DNA of 64,000 bases, from contig DACV01000007.1 of assembly GCA_002494885.1 (NCBI GenBank), positions 618,001-682,000 on the forward strand. Reading direction: 5' to 3'. The notes beneath the pieces are model-generated. The model was given only the letters and a program-made list of their open reading frames with translations, made no database searches and was not told the origin of the DNA. The DNA is from Methanobacterium sp. UBA44 (GTDB lineage: Archaea; Methanobacteriota; Methanobacteria; Methanobacteriales; Methanobacteriaceae). Positions 1 to 8,907 of this stretch are shown piece by piece. Made by a program: the position numbers and the translations under genes. Position 1 is the first letter of the stretch. Every line of letters starts with the position of its first letter.

Positions 1-834
1 AAAGTCAAATATCTTCATCTGGATAGGATCTGTATCCTGAAACTCGTCTATTAAAATATTTTTAAATCCCAATTCACGAACTAAATCAGGGTATGTTCCT
101 AATAATTCCAATGCTTTGGTCTGAATTAATGAAAAATCAATATAATTCTCCTTTTCTAATAGGGTTAAATACCGCCTATAGCTTTCAGCAATTTGATTGT
201 ACCTTGCATTATACCACGCTTCGGTGAATAATTCATCGTCCTTAACATCCTCTTCTGGAAAATTAAAATACTCATCTGCTTTAAGATTATTTAAAATAGA
301 TTGAATATAGCCTAAGTACTCATTACAAACCGGAAACTCATCCTCAATATATTCTTCAAATCCATCTATATCTACATTAAATGTTGTCATTTCATTGAAT
401 TTTTTTACTAAACTCTCAATGTGCCCTCTTTTAAAATATTTTTCAAATTCAAAACCTAAATCAAATAAATGATTGTATATGAACATGTGATTCTTTTCAT
501 CTTCTTCCAAAATATCATAAGACAGCCCTTTACCCGAAATTAAATCGTAACAAAATGAGTGAATAGTTGAAATATGGATTTTATTAACAGTTTCTGTATC
601 TAAACCATTTTCCGAATCTATTAATCTCTCCCTTAACTCATTACTAGCCTTATTAGAAAAGGTGACCACAAGAAATGTTTCCGGATCAATATTCATCTTT
701 TGAATTAAATATTTCACCCGTTCTATAATCACTCTTGTTTTTCCAGAACCTGGACCTGCTTGAATTAATAATGGTTTTTTAGAAAAATACTCAACCGCTT
801 CCTTTTGGTCTTGATTTAAATCTATTACAGGCAT
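1..834 (-). CDS. UvrD/Rep-type superfamily 1 DNA helicase, C-terminus beyond window
   Basis: The first 278 residues of an ATP-dependent 3'-5' DNA helicase are present; the rest lies outside the left edge. The Q-motif region ([13 protein letters not shown]) is followed by the Walker A motif [11 protein letters not shown] near residue 32, motif Ia ([17 protein letters not shown]) near residue 60, and Walker B IDEFQDTD near residue 268. The start is the ATG at 834, preceded by GGTGAAATT. The GGTGA of this binding site contains the stop of the upstream P-loop stub, so translation is probably coupled. It ends a same-strand gene chain starting at 8,223. Helicases of this type occur both in repair and in defence operons; here the context favours defence. 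Family is clear, cellular role is inferred. Confidence 0.88.
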   Translation of the reverse strand, partial: MPVIDLNQDQKEAVEYFSKKPLLIQAGPGSGKTRVIIERVKYLIQKMNIDPETFLVVTFSNKASNELRERLIDSENGLDTETVNKIHISTIHSFCYDLISGKGLSYDILEEDEKNHMFIYNHLFDLGFEFEKYFKRGHIESLVKKFNEMTTFNVDIDGFEEYIEDEFPVCNEYLGYIQSILNNLKADEYFNFPEEDVKDDELFTEAWYNARYNQIAESYRRYLTLLEKENYIDFSLIQTKALELLGTYPDLVRELGFKNILIDEFQDTDPIQMKIFDF

Positions 835-838
835 AATT

Positions 839-1042
839 TCACCTTTTATCATCAACATAAATAAATTTAAGGATTTTCAAGGCCATGACCGTGGTTTTTC
901 CACTTCCAGAGCCTGCAACGATGAATTGGGATTGGTTTATTGGTGCGGAGATGGCTTTGTTTTGGTCCCTGTTTGTGTCCTTTTTGATGTCTCTTTCGAG
1001 GTTTTGGACTACGATTTGTTCGAATTCATTCCATCTTATCAT
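839..1042 (-). pseudogene. Truncated helicase N-terminus (P-loop stub)
   Basis: A 67-residue frame starting at the ATG at 1042 (MIRWNEFEQIVVQNL). It carries a complete Walker A motif ([15 protein letters not shown]) after a Q-like segment, then stops 12-15 residues later, where a UvrD-type helicase would continue into motif Ia. It lies between the McrC-like gene and the helicase at 1-834, which has its own complete N-terminus and P-loop. The two are therefore not one gene split by a single frameshift. The likely reading is the leftover head of a second, deleted helicase. An ATG at 1084 would lengthen it by 14 residues but overlaps the upstream gene. A functional short nucleotide-binding peptide cannot be excluded. 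Confidence 0.7.
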
Positions 1043-1058
1043 TGAAATCTCTCTTGAA

Positions 1059-2345
1059 CTATTTATCAGAGTTATTAAGGCCATTTATAATCTTTTCTAA
1101 ACCTTTATCAAAATTATCATGCTTCAATATGACAACAGGGTTTTCAAATGCATTATCCCAAATAGAATCTTTAAATTCTATTCCATTCCACACAACTAAT
1201 ACTCCTTGAGGAGTTTCTACTGGATCAAAACATTTTTCAAAGTCCGAAAGATATCCCAATACCTTATAGACACTATCAACAATATAACCTCTTTCTTTAG
1301 TACGTTTAACTTCTATTATGTAATATAATTTCTTATCTTTGGTTTCTATTTTCAATATTATATCTGGACGCCTTAAACCAGCTTTTAAGTTATAGAAATC
1401 AAAAATATCTTTATTTTTACTATTTTGGCTAAAAATATTGGGCATTTGTTGGTGGAAAATGCAAACATTCATATTCTCAGATTCATATTGGGCAATATAA
1501 TTTAAACCTGGTTTTAAAATGCCCATATCTAAATTTCCGTCTAAATTGTCAAAAAAGTCAATAGTTTTAAACAAAACATAGATTTCAAATAATTTATCAT
1601 TATTTAGAGGCTCTAAAATTTGTTTTTCAATAAGATTTAATAGAACGTCCTCATTTCTAACCTTAAAAAGATTTTCATATAATTCATAGCATTTTACTAT
1701 CCGTTTATAAGATTTATTACGATGATTATTTGCCCTTTGCAATGTTTTTGGAGTTATAATCCTTGGCATGCTAATATTTTGAAAATAGATATTTTTAGAT
1801 GTATTTTTAACCGCTAAATACCTTGAAAGGATTATTTCTATCCAATTATTAAATTCATCTTGCTCAAAAATCTCTTCTGGAATATTAATGTCTATAGACT
1901 CTGTTAAACTTCTAATTCTCCAAAGCATATACTTAAAAAGCTGATTTTCAGGTAGATCATAATTTTTTAAAGCAGGAGTACACATAAATAAGCTTGGATC
2001 ATTAAAACCTCTCGTATAGCGTTCTTTATATGTTAATCCCCAATCAATTTTGCCACGTATGATTCCTTTACACCCAATAGTTTCTTTTTTAGTAGAATGA
2101 GATAAATTTCGCATTATTATTGAAATTTCATTAATGAATTCCCCTACTTCATCACTTAAAAGAAAATGAACTGCTTTTAAATACTCCAAATCCTTTTCTG
2201 TAAGATTTATAAGTTCAGTTATAGGATATTCTATTTTAGGTAAAGCCTCAGTATAGAAAAAAAGATAGAGCTTTTCTTTAACATAATCTAAAACTTTAAT
2301 TCTATCCTTTTTTGTCCAGCTTTTACCGCTGAGAGTTGGATTCAT
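1059..2345 (-). CDS. McrC-like PD-(D/E)XK nuclease subunit of a McrBC-type system
   Basis: A 428-residue protein, probably the cleavage subunit that works with the preceding AAA+ protein. The central part (IRGKIDWGLTYKERYTRG, then PENQLFKYMLWRI) resembles the conserved core of McrC/DUF2357 proteins. Near residues 335-375 there is a PD-(D/E)XK nuclease signature: RRPDIIL, a strand, then YYIIEVKRT, giving the D...E-x-K triad. The start ATG overlaps the stop of the AAA+ gene as ATGA, so the two are translationally coupled. This is typical of McrB-McrC pairs. Low-GC codon use matches the neighbours. The nuclease core is visible; the McrC assignment rests on pairing and layout. Confidence 0.8.
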   Translation of the reverse strand: MNPTLSGKSWTKKDRIKVLDYVKEKLYLFFYTEALPKIEYPITELINLTEKDLEYLKAVHFLLSDEVGEFINEISIIMRNLSHSTKKETIGCKGIIRGKIDWGLTYKERYTRGFNDPSLFMCTPALKNYDLPENQLFKYMLWRIRSLTESIDINIPEEIFEQDEFNNWIEIILSRYLAVKNTSKNIYFQNISMPRIITPKTLQRANNHRNKSYKRIVKCYELYENLFKVRNEDVLLNLIEKQILEPLNNDKLFEIYVLFKTIDFFDNLDGNLDMGILKPGLNYIAQYESENMNVCIFHQQMPNIFSQNSKNKDIFDFYNLKAGLRRPDIILKIETKDKKLYYIIEVKRTKERGYIVDSVYKVLGYLSDFEKCFDPVETPQGVLVVWNGIEFKDSIWDNAFENPVVILKHDNFDKGLEKIINGLNNSDK

Positions 2346-5300
2346 TTAGATTCATCCAGTTTAACTGTAGCTATTTCTTCTAATCTTATTTTAAGTTCAT
2401 CATTTTCTTCAAATAGTTCCTGAAGTATTTTCCAAATTCCAACTATTTTTATTTTCTCTAAACCTTCAAATTGTGGCAAAATATATGATAAAACAGCATC
2501 ATTGAGCATATAATCCGTATTTCCCATTTTTTTTCTTTCCTTTATATATTCAGAAATATCTTTAAAGATAGCTGGACCTATTTGTCTATACTCATTAATT
2601 CTGAGTAAATTACAAACCGAGTCTACATAATCTGATTCTAATCCGTCGCACCATGATTCAATTAGCTCCTTAAAGTCACTATCATCTGGTAAATCAATAT
2701 AAATAAAAGTAAATCTTCTCATGAAGGCATAAGACATTTCAAACAGATAATCTTTATCATAAACGTTCATAGTGGCTAATATTCTCCAATTTTTACCAAC
2801 ATAATAAGTTGAATCCTCTGAAGAATAGTAACTCTTGTTTTTATCTCCACGTCTAATTTTAATTGAATTTCCATTATTTTTATATGGTAATTCTACGCCT
2901 TGGCCTGAAAGAACTGTGAAAAGCTGTCCAAAGGCTTTATCTATGTCAGCGCGGTTTATTTCATCGATAATAAGCCATTTATTTTCACGAATAGATTGTA
3001 AAAATTTACCTTCTTCAAAATATAGCTTTCCGGTCTCATCAGGCATATATCCTCCAATTGTATCAAATGTAGTCCAATCAGAGGTTGCAGTAGTTAAAAT
3101 ATATCCATCTGTGAAGTTTAAAGAAGAAGCAATATCACAAACGCTTTCTGCTAAATCTGTTTTACCCGTTCCTGGCGCTCCAGTAAGCATTATGTGTTTC
3201 CCTGCATTTAAAGTACCACATACTTGATCAAGAATCCTTGGATTTAATTTAAGGTTTATATCGAGTTCTTCAGGATGTAATGCCAACGTATTATTATCTA
3301 AATCTGTATCATCTATTACTGGCCCGCCAAATTTATTCTTATACCATTCTTTATATTTATCTTGGTCAACTGCATAATTTCCAAGATTCTTATCACACAT
3401 CCAGTGACAGAAGATATCGAAAATTGCAAAATTTTCAAAATATGGAACATAGTCTGATAAATCTCCAATTAGTGTTTCAAGGCTTTTTTTATTATTTATA
3501 TAGTTTATTAAGCTTGTATCCAAATTAACAGGTTTTTTTATTAGTTTAGATAAAAATTCAGAAGTAGTTTTAGTTTTACTGTTGATCAATGGATATTTAT
3601 GGTTAATAAAGAATAGAGTTGGAGATAATGTACCTGCGCCAATACCTTTACTGTACCCATTTTCAACAAAGCTATCTATTACTTCTTTTTGCTTTTCTGA
3701 GTTATCATCATTTTTATTTAATTCCTCAATTAGTTCATATAAAGCATCTGCAATTTCAGGAAATTTATTAGGATTAATTTCAAGACTTTTTTCAAAAAAT
3801 GCTTTAATATCTGACATAAACCCAACAATATCTCTTCCTTTGTGTGGAACTAATCCGTACAAAATATCGTCATTAGCATCTTCATTCCGGCTCTTCTTAA
3901 TTTCAACTTCATTTAATGTGCTTCTAAACCTCTCAGATGTTTCTGTATATGCTTTAAGATGATTCTGTCCTATTTCTGTACTTAAATATTCATTATTGAA
4001 ATCATCAAATAATTTTTTAATAATTTCTTCAGGTCTAATTTGATTATGAGTATAATTTTCAATTTTATCAAAAATTTCTTCGTAATGCCCAGATTTTTTA
4101 ATATAAGCTTCTTTAATTTTTTCCCATTTATCCCCATAAATCGGTGTTAACGTTTTCTGGTCAAATATCTGAGAATTAAATTCTATTTCGTCATTTATTA
4201 ACCAATTAACTTTTCTAAAATGAACATAATAATCGAAATCTGACCTAATAAAATTCTTAGCAGGGTTATCTGGATTTTTCGGGCCAATGTATTCACTTTT
4301 AACTATACCAATGCCCAAAACCCCCTTATAACCTGAATTAGCAACAATTATATCTCCAATTTTAATATTATTTGTAAAATCCCAAATCATTCTGGCCGAT
4401 AAATCCATTGATCTATTATAAAAATTGAATAATTCTTTCTTAATATCTTCAAGTGTTTCAAAGTCGGAATAATCTCTCTCATTTCCAAACCAGCCAATAC
4501 CAATAACCTCATTTTTCACGAATATATCCCATAGAATATTCCTAATATGCCCCTCACCAGGGGTTATTTTCCATATTCTTGAATTTAATACCGTTTTTAT
4601 CTCATTATCACTATCTAACACTTCTATATCTCCCAATTCTTTTTCAGCTTCTTCATCCCAATAAATATAATTTCCCGAATAACCAGGATTTGAACCCGTT
4701 AAATGCATGGGTGTAACTCTACTGCACATCCAGAATACGAAACCTTCTCCTTCCCCTTTAGTTTCTTTTAATGTCTCAAAAGGAAGTGATGATTCTTTTA
4801 TATGGTTTAAAAAGTTACGATCGCAATCATTACACTCCAAATGTTTATCTTCTTCACAAATAAATCCATCATCAACATCTTTATAATTCCACACTACCTT
4901 ATTAGTACGATCACAAAGAGGAGCATAAAATCTCAATTTTCCTTTTTCATTTAAAATATTCATGGCTGTTTTAATTGGATAATTTTCTAATGCTAATTTA
5001 TAGAAGAACTTTTTCACCCCAATGCCATAATTATAAGTAAATAACTCTTCAGGAGTTATAGAATTAACTAATTCTTTCCCTAAATCTGTAAGTTCCAATT
5101 TATTCCTAAAAATTAATTTTAAAGTCCTTGCAGCATTAAGATTATATTTTGGACTATTATCCTTATTTGAACGCTGAAAATAAGCCTTCCAATACCAATC
5201 ATCTTTTACATTTTCCCTTAAAAGATCAAAAATATAATTTTCTAAGATATTATCATTTTGGGAGATTAAATAGCAGATATCTCGAACAATATGCGCCCTA

Positions 5301-5779
5301 CCAGCACTTAAATCATAAAAATCAATTTTTCCATAATCATTATTAGATTTAGCTTCATCTTCTCTTTCTAATTCTTCAATTTGAATTTTAAGTTCCGAAT
5401 TTTTCTCTAAAATAAGTTTTTTTAACTCATTCCATACTTCATCGGGCATTTTAAAGTGGGAACCCATAAAATTCCTTCTAACTGCACCCCATTGACTTAA
5501 AATGGGATTTTTCCTTAATTCTTTTATGGAAATGGGATTAGGAATAATTATTTTGCTATTAACTAATATTGCAGGCTTATTCCAATCTTTTCTAATTTGT
5601 TCATCTTCAAATAGATCTGTTTTGGCTTTAAAAATGAAACCTATTTCACTATATGGTTTTCCGGTATAAACGCAGATAATTTCTCCTTTTTTTACTTCCA
5701 ATGCACTATTCCATTTAATTTCATTATTATCTCTAATTTCAAAATAAGAATCTTTATTTATTGCAAAAGTCCAATGCAT
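2342..5779 (-). CDS. McrB-like AAA+ ATPase with two EVE/PUA-like sensor domains
   Basis: A 1,145-residue motor and sensor subunit of a predicted type IV (modification-dependent) restriction system. Domains in order: an EVE/PUA-like N-terminus (about 1-60, WTFAINKDSYFEIRD...); a long linker region with a possible zinc cluster (CDR, CEE, CNDC near 289-320); a second EVE-like domain (about 400-535, IWKITPGEGHIRNILWDIF, then NEVIGIGWFG); and a C-terminal AAA+ module of the McrB/MoxR kind. The AAA+ module has Walker A GAPGTGKT near 868, Walker B WLIIDEINRADIDKAFGQL, and sensor I LATMNVYDKDYLFEMSYAFMRRF. The start is the ATG at 5779, with GAGG seven bases upstream. EVE domains bind modified bases in known systems, so modified invading DNA is the likely target (inference). 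Confidence 0.85.
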   Translation of the reverse strand: MHWTFAINKDSYFEIRDNNEIKWNSALEVKKGEIICVYTGKPYSEIGFIFKAKTDLFEDEQIRKDWNKPAILVNSKIIIPNPISIKELRKNPILSQWGAVRRNFMGSHFKMPDEVWNELKKLILEKNSELKIQIEELEREDEAKSNNDYGKIDFYDLSAGRAHIVRDICYLISQNDNILENYIFDLLRENVKDDWYWKAYFQRSNKDNSPKYNLNAARTLKLIFRNKLELTDLGKELVNSITPEELFTYNYGIGVKKFFYKLALENYPIKTAMNILNEKGKLRFYAPLCDRTNKVVWNYKDVDDGFICEEDKHLECNDCDRNFLNHIKESSLPFETLKETKGEGEGFVFWMCSRVTPMHLTGSNPGYSGNYIYWDEEAEKELGDIEVLDSDNEIKTVLNSRIWKITPGEGHIRNILWDIFVKNEVIGIGWFGNERDYSDFETLEDIKKELFNFYNRSMDLSARMIWDFTNNIKIGDIIVANSGYKGVLGIGIVKSEYIGPKNPDNPAKNFIRSDFDYYVHFRKVNWLINDEIEFNSQIFDQKTLTPIYGDKWEKIKEAYIKKSGHYEEIFDKIENYTHNQIRPEEIIKKLFDDFNNEYLSTEIGQNHLKAYTETSERFRSTLNEVEIKKSRNEDANDDILYGLVPHKGRDIVGFMSDIKAFFEKSLEINPNKFPEIADALYELIEELNKNDDNSEKQKEVIDSFVENGYSKGIGAGTLSPTLFFINHKYPLINSKTKTTSEFLSKLIKKPVNLDTSLINYINNKKSLETLIGDLSDYVPYFENFAIFDIFCHWMCDKNLGNYAVDQDKYKEWYKNKFGGPVIDDTDLDNNTLALHPEELDINLKLNPRILDQVCGTLNAGKHIMLTGAPGTGKTDLAESVCDIASSLNFTDGYILTTATSDWTTFDTIGGYMPDETGKLYFEEGKFLQSIRENKWLIIDEINRADIDKAFGQLFTVLSGQGVELPYKNNGNSIKIRRGDKNKSYYSSEDSTYYVGKNWRILATMNVYDKDYLFEMSYAFMRRFTFIYIDLPDDSDFKELIESWCDGLESDYVDSVCNLLRINEYRQIGPAIFKDISEYIKERKKMGNTDYMLNDAVLSYILPQFEGLEKIKIVGIWKILQELFEENDELKIRLEEIATVKLDESK

Positions 5780-5814
5780 CAAAACGCCTCTTTAAATCAT
5801 GTTAAAAATAAAAA

Positions 5815-6330
5815 TTATTTAATGTTTTTTACTATTCCTGTGAATTCTTCATCACTTAAAACAGGTTTTATGCCATCAAGAGAAACTTCTTTAAGTAAAT
5901 TTGCATATTGTATTCCTTTCGTCCTTTCATCCATCACAGGTTCTTTTAATTTGTAAACTCTTAATATCCACACATAAGCTTTTTGATTACCCACATATGA
6001 CTTAACATGTTCGTTTGTCCAAATGTGATACTTATTTATATTTCCAATTCTTTGAGCCGCTTTTTCGATCACTTTTTCAACCGTTGCAAAATATTTGACT
6101 TCCGTTTTACTGTCATCTTTCTTTGGAAGAGCGTTTCCCTCAACAAAAGATTTATATTTCTTTTCAAAACTGTCTAAATAGTTGTCTTTTAAAGTATAGC
6201 TAACTGTTGGGTATAAAAGAAATTTATCAATATTCGTCCCATATTTTCTTATTAAAATTGTTTGCTTTCCCTGGCCCAAAGCCTCTATTGTTGCATTCCA
6301 TTCATTGATGCATTTAGTTATATTTTCCAT
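5815..6330 (-). CDS. DUF1802 family protein
   Basis: A 171-residue protein that matches the DUF1802 pattern near its start (EWNATIEALGQGKQTILIRKYGT followed by FLLYPT). This family is often found beside restriction-modification genes, but its activity is not established. I chose the ATG at 6330 because GGTG sits six bases upstream and the preceding gene stops at 6332, so the genes abut. Upstream TTG/ATG codons would overlap that gene. A 35-base gap separates it from the McrB-like gene, so it belongs to the same operon. No catalytic motif is obvious; conserved basic and aromatic residues (RKYG, WILRVYKL) suggest nucleic-acid or ligand binding, which is only a guess. Confidence 0.75.
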   Translation of the reverse strand: MENITKCINEWNATIEALGQGKQTILIRKYGTNIDKFLLYPTVSYTLKDNYLDSFEKKYKSFVEGNALPKKDDSKTEVKYFATVEKVIEKAAQRIGNINKYHIWTNEHVKSYVGNQKAYVWILRVYKLKEPVMDERTKGIQYANLLKEVSLDGIKPVLSDEEFTGIVKNIK

Positions 6331-6331
6331 T

Positions 6332-7441
6332 TTAAACACCATCTTTTTCAAAATCTGATTCCAAAATATTTATTTCGTCAGGAGTGAGATCATACAAATC
6401 ATAAATTAACTTATTAATATCTATTTCAAAACTTTCTATTTTTTTCTTATAATTTTCAATTTCATTGTTAAGATCTTTATTTTGGATGTTTAAAATTTGA
6501 TTTATAAGATCAATGAAAGGTTGTTTGTCATTTGTATTTTTCAAAGGTATTTCTAAAATTTGAGTTTTGTCAACCTGAAATTGATCCCCTTGCATTTTGC
6601 CTTTATGCTTTAACCAAAATGCAACAAGATTAGAATTAAATAATGCCAAAAGATATTTCAAATCTATTCTATCTGAAATTATTATATTTACTGAAAGCAT
6701 TCCATATGCTGGTTTTTCTGTGTATGCAAATGTGGGGGTCTTACATTTTCTAACGCTGAATATTTTTGGGCCGCTATTAAAAAATTTTTCGTTTCTAGGC
6801 CAATGTAAATGGAAAAATTCAAGACGTCCGTTTTTATTCTCCCTTCTATCGTCCATTATTTCTCTAAATTTCTTTAAATGCATTATTAGACTGTTTAGGC
6901 CATTTTTATAATTTTTTTTAGTTAAGTAAATTATTTCTTTAGAATGTGAGTTTGGAAAATAATATCTATCAAGTTCATATGGTTCGTATAATGGTTTTAA
7001 GTATTTTCTCTCTTCATCAGTTAATTCATTCAAATAACCTTTTTTAATAACAAAAACTCCATCTCCAGCATTTATATCATATTTAGATTGATTTTCTGGA
7101 GAAATCTTATCTAAAGCTTTATTTGACACTATGTCTGGGTTTGGAACAATTCCTTGAGCTACCTCTAATTTAGGATCTAATTTAAAATCTGATTTTTCTC
7201 TGATTTTATCGAGTAATTGTTTTTTTGGATCTTTATCTGATTCTGTAGAATTTAATAAATGAATTTTAAAGTCATTACCCTCATATAAATCACTTTGAAT
7301 TATTTCCCCATAATCAGTTTCATTATCGGCTCTATTCAATATTAGATGTAAAATTTCAGGTGTAGCAAAACCCTTTCTTTTTGTAACAGATGTGAGTACA
7401 TGTTCATTTGAATCTGAACCTTTAGTTAAGATTGTTACCAT
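6332..7441 (-). CDS. Orphan C-terminal target-recognition domain of an Eco57I/TaqI-like restriction-methylase
   Basis: A 369-residue protein that looks like the DNA-recognition third of a type IIG or Eco57I-class adenine methylase. The diagnostic stretch is FFHLHWPRNEKFFNSGPKIFSVRK..., then LKYLLALFNSNLVAFWLKHKG, then DQFQVDKTQILEIPL, followed by a coiled-coil tail. The methylase motifs (FxGxG and NPPY) are absent, and full-length relatives are typically two to three times longer. It begins inside the end of the PLD gene with an ATGGTAA overlap. Either it is an independent specificity subunit or it is what a large internal deletion left behind. The abrupt start (MVTILTKGSD...) favours the deletion. 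Confidence 0.72.
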   Translation of the reverse strand: MVTILTKGSDSNEHVLTSVTKRKGFATPEILHLILNRADNETDYGEIIQSDLYEGNDFKIHLLNSTESDKDPKKQLLDKIREKSDFKLDPKLEVAQGIVPNPDIVSNKALDKISPENQSKYDINAGDGVFVIKKGYLNELTDEERKYLKPLYEPYELDRYYFPNSHSKEIIYLTKKNYKNGLNSLIMHLKKFREIMDDRRENKNGRLEFFHLHWPRNEKFFNSGPKIFSVRKCKTPTFAYTEKPAYGMLSVNIIISDRIDLKYLLALFNSNLVAFWLKHKGKMQGDQFQVDKTQILEIPLKNTNDKQPFIDLINQILNIQNKDLNNEIENYKKKIESFEIDINKLIYDLYDLTPDEINILESDFEKDGV

Positions 7442-8223
7442 ATTGTGTTGTCCTTTAGCAGATCCATAAAATTTTCAGGTAAAAGTGCTTTTTTAAGTTC
7501 CTCTTGGTCAATATTAATTTTCTCTTTAAGATATTCATAAAGAAATTTAAGGTAAAGTTCATATGGCGTAATTGAGTCATTTAGCCATGTATTTTCATTA
7601 ATTGTTTCCACATATTCTTCAGAAACTTCAACTGATTTTTCCCATAATTCATTAAATTTCTCTAAAGAAAACTCATAATCACTTCTATTTTTTAATTCAA
7701 CGTTAAATTCAATATTATCATTTAAGCCTGCTTTAGTAAAATTGCTTGAACCCGTTATTACTCGTCCTTTGTCTCTATCTCCCTCATCAAAGGTCATGAC
7801 ATATAATTTTGCATGTATTCGCTCTGTAGGAAAAGCCCTTATTTCTAATTTTCCCGATTTAAGCCATTCCATAAATTTTCTAATACCTGTTTCAACATCA
7901 AAAGAATCATCAGATTTGTCCATTTCATTTATTATTCTACTGGAAAACTCTTCTTTGGTTTCTTTAGTAGATAATGGGTTAAAATTTTGTTCAGATTCTT
8001 TAAATTCTTGTATCCAATCAAATGTTTCTTTATTAGTACTGATTCCAATGAGTATTCTAATTTTTTCTGTTTTTTCTAAGGATTTGTAAAGAGAATGGAA
8101 TCCACTTGTGTAAAAATAGCCAACCAAACAATCAAAAAATTGAGTATCTTTAATAAGAGTGTTAAATCTGTCTACAAGCTTCTCTCCAGGCTCATTCATT
8201 ATAAAAGTCAAATCATTTGTCAT
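7435..8223 (-). CDS. Phospholipase D-like nuclease domain protein (helicase N-terminal module)
   Basis: A 262-residue protein with a PLD-superfamily fold: FFDCLVGYFYTSGFHSL near residue 30, and the HKD half-site HAKLYVMTF (about 141-150) followed by GRVITGSSNFTKAGL. In known proteins this arrangement is the N-terminal nuclease/DNA-binding module of SNF2-type defence helicases. There, the segment ending LPENFMDL is normally followed by the helicase core. Here the frame stops seven residues later (KDNTIW), so the helicase part is missing. The start at 8223 has GAGGCGT upstream, the same hexamer-plus seen before the McrB-like start at 5779. It is the first gene of the minus-strand operon. It may act alone as a PLD nuclease or be a relic. 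Confidence 0.75.
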   Translation of the reverse strand: MTNDLTFIMNEPGEKLVDRFNTLIKDTQFFDCLVGYFYTSGFHSLYKSLEKTEKIRILIGISTNKETFDWIQEFKESEQNFNPLSTKETKEEFSSRIINEMDKSDDSFDVETGIRKFMEWLKSGKLEIRAFPTERIHAKLYVMTFDEGDRDKGRVITGSSNFTKAGLNDNIEFNVELKNRSDYEFSLEKFNELWEKSVEVSEEYVETINENTWLNDSITPYELYLKFLYEYLKEKINIDQEELKKALLPENFMDLLKDNTIW

Positions 8224-8703
8224 GACACGCCTCTTATTCCGCTATTTACTTATCTAAACTTTATTTTAATATAAAACTTTGGATAATGAAATACTTATTA
8301 AAATTATAATATCCAATTTTATCCATATTTTAATTCTTTGTGAATTATTATTGCCAATATATAAATAAATGTTTAGGTTTTTCATTGATAACTCAATATT
8401 ATTTATATAATCTGCATAATTTTCAATAATAATTATGTTAGTCAATACTATTTTTATTAGTGAAAAATAATATGTTAAAAAAGCTTAAAATAAACCAAAA
8501 CACTTTATAAACACATTTATTGTATACATTACATGTTAATTGCAATATTAACAAGTTATTTTCGTAATTATTGATTTTTGAGCATCTTTTTTTATATCAA
8601 GCCAATTATAATATCATATATTTATTAATTTTGTCCTAATTCTAATTTAATAACTCACGGTAAATAGTAAATTATTTAATTGTTTAATGAAGATTAATAA
8701 TCG
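8224..8703. promoter_or_regulatory. Divergent promoter region between two defence units
   Basis: A 480-base, very AT-rich gap between the leftward defence operon and the rightward SMC-like unit. A TATA-like element for the leftward genes reads TTTATATTA on the minus strand at about 8267-8275, some 45 bases before the start codon at 8223. Many further AT-rich TATA-like stretches occur (for example near 8355 and 8610), so no single rightward promoter can be chosen. No open frame with a good binding site and no clear hairpin was seen. Confidence 0.5.
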
Positions 8704-8907
8704 GTGCTTAAATTGAACGGGGATAAAAGTGCTGCAAATACAATCCTTCATCAAATTATTGTTAATTTTTTGAAAGAAGTAGAAAAAGATAAAGAAATTC
8801 CAGATAAAGTTGTTACCAATCTACAAAATCTCTGGAAAAACGGTGATTTATCATCTAAAGAAAAAATATTAGAATCTATCAGGATGGAGGATTCTAATGA
8901 AGATTAA
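8704..8907 (+). CDS. Small protein co-transcribed with SMC-like ATPase
   Basis: A 67-residue acidic-basic helical protein that I do not recognise. It overlaps the start of the SMC-like ATPase by 11 bases, and the ATPase's binding site (GGAGG) lies inside its last codons, so the two are surely one unit. The start is uncertain: the GTG at 8704 opens the frame, a TTG follows at 8713, and neither has a good binding site; a leaderless transcript is possible. The composition (KEVEKDKEIPDKVVTNLQNL) predicts an alpha-helical fold with no membrane segment. Given the pairing it could be a regulator, adaptor or toxin subunit of the ATPase; this is inference. Confidence 0.65.
   Translation: MLKLNGDKSAANTILHQIIVNFLKEVEKDKEIPDKVVTNLQNLWKNGDLSSKEKILESIRMEDSNED

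Noticed and set aside
2835..3227. Antisense open frame of 130 codons inside the McrB-like gene
   Set aside because: It is a shadow of the coding strand; the opposite frame shows the AAA+ motifs and this one shows no family pattern or ribosome site.
8224..8703. Possible CRISPR leader or attachment site in the AT-rich gap
   Set aside because: No direct repeats of useful length and no integrase gene nearby.
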